From contig JAISBN010000140.1 of assembly GCA_031266175.1 (NCBI GenBank), positions 1-35,296 on the forward strand: a stretch of DNA of 35,296 nt. The letters run 5' to 3'. A model generated the notes under the pieces. It was not told the DNA's origin. It searched no databases and was given only the letters and a program-made list of their open reading frames with translations. Positions 33,508-35,296 of the stretch are shown here, piece by piece. Numbering within the stretch: the first letter of the stretch is position 1; each line of letters begins with the position of its first letter. The stretch is from Treponema sp. Its GTDB lineage: Bacteria > Spirochaetota > Spirochaetia > Treponematales > Breznakiellaceae. The position numbers and the translations under genes were made by a program.

Positions 33508-34976
33508 AACGGCGGGCCATACTCCGCCTGCTGGTGCTGCTTGTTTCCCTTACCGTCCTGGCCATGGCCCTGCCTCTGGTAATCGCTCTGGCGCTGAAAG
33601 AAGACGCCATGGTAAAGGCCTTTGGCATTACCATGGGGGTGGTTTTTGCCGCGGCCGTGCCGGTCCTGGCCGCCACCCGGAAACAGCCCCTGGGCTTTAC
33701 CGCTTCGGACGGTTTTTTGCTGGTGTTTTTAACCTGGGCGGCGGCCTGCTTTCTGGGGGCGCTCCCCTATTATCTTTCCCGGTATATCCCCCGCATGGCC
33801 GACGCGGTGTACGAAAGCGTGTCGGGGTTTACCACCACCGGGTCGTCGATCATCACCGATCTGGAACTTATGCCCCGGTCGCTGATCTTCTGGCGGGCCG
33901 AGACCCACTGGCTGGGCGGCATGGGCATGGTAGTCCTTACGGTGGCCCTGCTACCGCTTTTGGGGGTCGGCGGTTTCCAGCTGGTCAAGGCGGAGACCAC
34001 CGGGCCCGACAAGGACCGGATTACCCCCAAGATTACCGAAACCGCAAAGCTCCTCTGGCTTATGTACATTATCCTGACGGCGGTGGAAGCGCTGCTCCTG
34101 CGGCTGGCGGGGATGAGCCTCTTTGACGCGGTGATCCACGCTTTTTCCACCATTGCCACCGGGGGCTTTAGTTCCCGGAATGAAAATATCGCCTACTATC
34201 AATCGCCCCTGATCGAATGGATCATCACCGTGTTCATGATCATCGCGGGGTGTAACTTTTCGCTGCTCTACCGGCTTTTCAGGCGAAAGTTCCGGGAGGT
34301 GTATTACAACAGCGAGGCCAGGGCCTATGTACTGATCATCCTGATCGCCGCGGGAATCATCGCCCTTTCGACGGCGGCCGCCGGTAATCCCGGCGGCGGA
34401 ACCGATCCGGCGGCAAGTACCTTGCCGGCGGCAATCCGGTACGGCTTTTTTTACACCGCCACTATTTTAACCACCACGGGCTTTTCCGCCGCCGGCCACA
34501 ACCTCTGGCCCGCCCTGGCCCAGGGGGTGCTTTTTGTGCTGCTGTTTATAGGCGGCTGTTCCGGCTCCACCGCGGGGGGAATCAAGGTGGTGCGGCACGT
34601 GGTACTGGTTAAACAGATGCAAAACGAAATGCGGAAGCTTATCTATCCCCGGGGCGTCTTTTCCATCCGGCTGAACAACAAGGTGGGCCGCAGGGACGTG
34701 ATCTACGGGGTTTCGGGCTTTGTCGTTTTGTATTTTATCACCACCGGTTTATGTTCCCTGGTGCTGGCCGGCGCCGGCCTGGATTTCTATTCCGCCCTGA
34801 ACGCGTCCGCCAGCAGCATAGGGAATGTGGGTCTGGGGCTGGGCCATCTGGAATCGGCCGCGGTGTTCCATGCCTTTCCCGGGTATGTTAAATGGGTTCT
34901 GTCGTTTGTCATGATCGCCGGCAGGCTGGAACTGTGGACGGCGCTGGTGTTTCTTTCCAGGGCTTATTGGCGATAG
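33504..34976 (+). CDS. trkH: Trk potassium-uptake pore subunit TrkH
   Basis: This 490-residue membrane protein has about ten hydrophobic helices. Four selectivity-filter segments are visible: SGFTTTGSSI, STIATGGFSS, TATILTTTGFSAAG and SASSIGNVGLGLG, the pattern of the KtrB/TrkH superfamily. Other TrkH signatures are AETHWLGGMGMVVLTVALLP and GGCSGSTAGGIKVVR. It takes up K+ with TrkA. The stop TAG (34974-34976) lies in a small hairpin, and an identical 20-base copy of that hairpin follows at 34988. Confidence 0.96.
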   Translation: MKRRAILRLLVLLVSLTVLAMALPLVIALALKEDAMVKAFGITMGVVFAAAVPVLAATRKQPLGFTASDGFLLVFLTWAAACFLGALPYYLSRYIPRMADAVYESVSGFTTTGSSIITDLELMPRSLIFWRAETHWLGGMGMVVLTVALLPLLGVGGFQLVKAETTGPDKDRITPKITETAKLLWLMYIILTAVEALLLRLAGMSLFDAVIHAFSTIATGGFSSRNENIAYYQSPLIEWIITVFMIIAGCNFSLLYRLFRRKFREVYYNSEARAYVLIILIAAGIIALSTAAAGNPGGGTDPAASTLPAAIRYGFFYTATILTTTGFSAAGHNLWPALAQGVLFVLLFIGGCSGSTAGGIKVVRHVVLVKQMQNEMRKLIYPRGVFSIRLNNKVGRRDVIYGVSGFVVLYFITTGLCSLVLAGAGLDFYSALNASASSIGNVGLGLGHLESAAVFHAFPGYVKWVLSFVMIAGRLELWTALVFLSRAYWR

Positions 34977-35007
34977 CCAATCAGCCACTTATTGGCGATA
35001 GCCAATC
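34963..35007 (+). repeat. Tandem 20-base hairpin repeat at the trkH stop
   Basis: CTTATTGGCGATAGCCAATC occurs at 34963-34982 and 34988-35007. Each unit folds as ATTGGC-GATA-GCCAAT. The first includes the trkH TAG. Confidence 0.85.
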
Positions 35008-35022
35008 CGTCTTCGGTCCCGA

Positions 35023-35139
35023 GGTCTCAAGACCCTGGCCTGGATTCTTAAGAATCTGATCCGCGGTCTCGAGACTTTGGCCCGTAGGATGAAACTCCGG
35101 TCAGGGGGATTCAGGCTTTAGCCTGAGAGATTCCGACCG
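35023..35139. other. Cluster of short palindromes after trkH
   Basis: GGTCT-CA-AGACC (35023-35034), GATTCTTAAGAATC (35043-35056), GTCTCGAGAC (35066-35075), and TCAGGCT-TT-AGCCTGA (35111-35126) nested in CGGTC...GACCG (35098-35139). No gene is seen here. Confidence 0.65.
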
Positions 35140-35178
35140 AAGGAGAGAAAAAAAGCTTGTATTCCGGAGGGAAAGGGT

Positions 35179-35205
35179 TGGACTTTACCCCATTCGGTAG
35201 ACACC
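35179..35205. mobile_element. Terminal inverted repeat of an IS3-family element (right side continues out of window)
   Basis: TGGACTTTACCCCATTCGGT, then AGACACC, directly follows the transposase stop (reading the minus strand), ends in TG as IS3-family ends do, and matches the solo sequence at 13001-13026. Confidence 0.65.
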
Positions 35206-35206
35206 A

Positions 35207-35296
35207 TTAAGCAACCCGCCCTGAGTTAAACATAGCCGGCGCCACATAGTCAAGCGCCGAATGCAAGCGAAGGCGATTATAATACAGCTCAAGATA
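35207..35296 (-). CDS. IS3-family transposase OrfB, C-terminal fragment
   Basis: The minus-strand frame entering from the right edge encodes YLELYYNRLRLHSALDYVAP, then AMFNSGRVA and TAA. This is the standard end of IS3-group integrases (YxxxYNxxRxHSALGYxxPxxF). The DDE residues would be outside the window. The stop lies 2 bases from the terminal repeat, as usual for these elements. Whether the element is complete cannot be seen. Confidence 0.88.
   Translation of the reverse strand, partial: YLELYYNRLRLHSALDYVAPAMFNSGRVA

Noticed and set aside
35098-35139. Possible riboswitch after trkH
   Set aside because: A nested hairpin is present but no conserved riboswitch core, and no gene starts downstream before the IS end.

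Overview
The window comes from a spirochaete, most likely a GC-rich member of the Treponemataceae. The strongest evidence is the motility cluster flbB-fliK-flgD-flgE-flbD-motA-motB in typical spirochaetal order. Its FlgE carries Lys165 and Cys178, the pair that forms the lysinoalanine cross-link in the Treponema denticola hook. Most of the window is GC-rich. Two stretches are visibly AT-richer: about 1-920 (toxin-antitoxin genes) and about 7680-9200 (small secreted proteins). Both look like accessory DNA.

Layout. 1-1345: the end of a PIN-domain gene, a complete vapBC pair with a palindromic operator, and an orphan small antitoxin-like gene. 1383-4485: a lipoprotein and a BspA-type leucine-rich-repeat protein, divergent from a large protein of unknown function. 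4711-7565: ssb and a U32-family gene preceded by a short upstream ORF that repeats its N-terminus. 7695-9967: three small secreted proteins (two of them paralogues with duplicated promoter and signal-peptide regions) and a 221-residue protein whose stop codon lies in a hairpin. 9968-10380: repeat-rich intergenic DNA. 10380-12906: gdhA-azlC-azlD. 13126-16317: a CYTH protein, a PfkB sugar kinase, a dCMP-deaminase-like enzyme and an unknown. 16422-22316: the flagellar operon. 22516-26029: a histone-deacetylase-like amidohydrolase, a TSUP permease, shikimate kinase, and a PAS protein with a degenerate GGDEF domain. 26026-32024: a 1016-residue TPR/zinc-ribbon protein, a membrane-anchored solute-binding protein and aroA. 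32038-34976: trkA-trkH. The right edge enters an IS3-family element.

The most unusual genome-wide signal is in the gene starts. At least eleven first genes have a -10-like hexamer only 5-9 bases before the start codon and no Shine-Dalgarno sequence. Operon-internal genes generally have good Shine-Dalgarno sequences. This suggests leaderless mRNAs are the normal mode for transcription-unit starts here. Other recurring signals are stop codons embedded in perfect inverted repeats (three genes), convergent genes sharing a TTAA double stop (two pairs), and two families of dispersed intergenic repeats.

Functional links: gdhA-azlCD joins glutamate metabolism to branched-chain amino-acid export. TrkA and TrkH are the gating and pore subunits of one K+ uptake system. 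aroK and aroA are two shikimate-pathway steps about 6 kb apart. The flagellar operon encodes collar, hook and stator parts and stops after motB rather than continuing into fliL/fliM.
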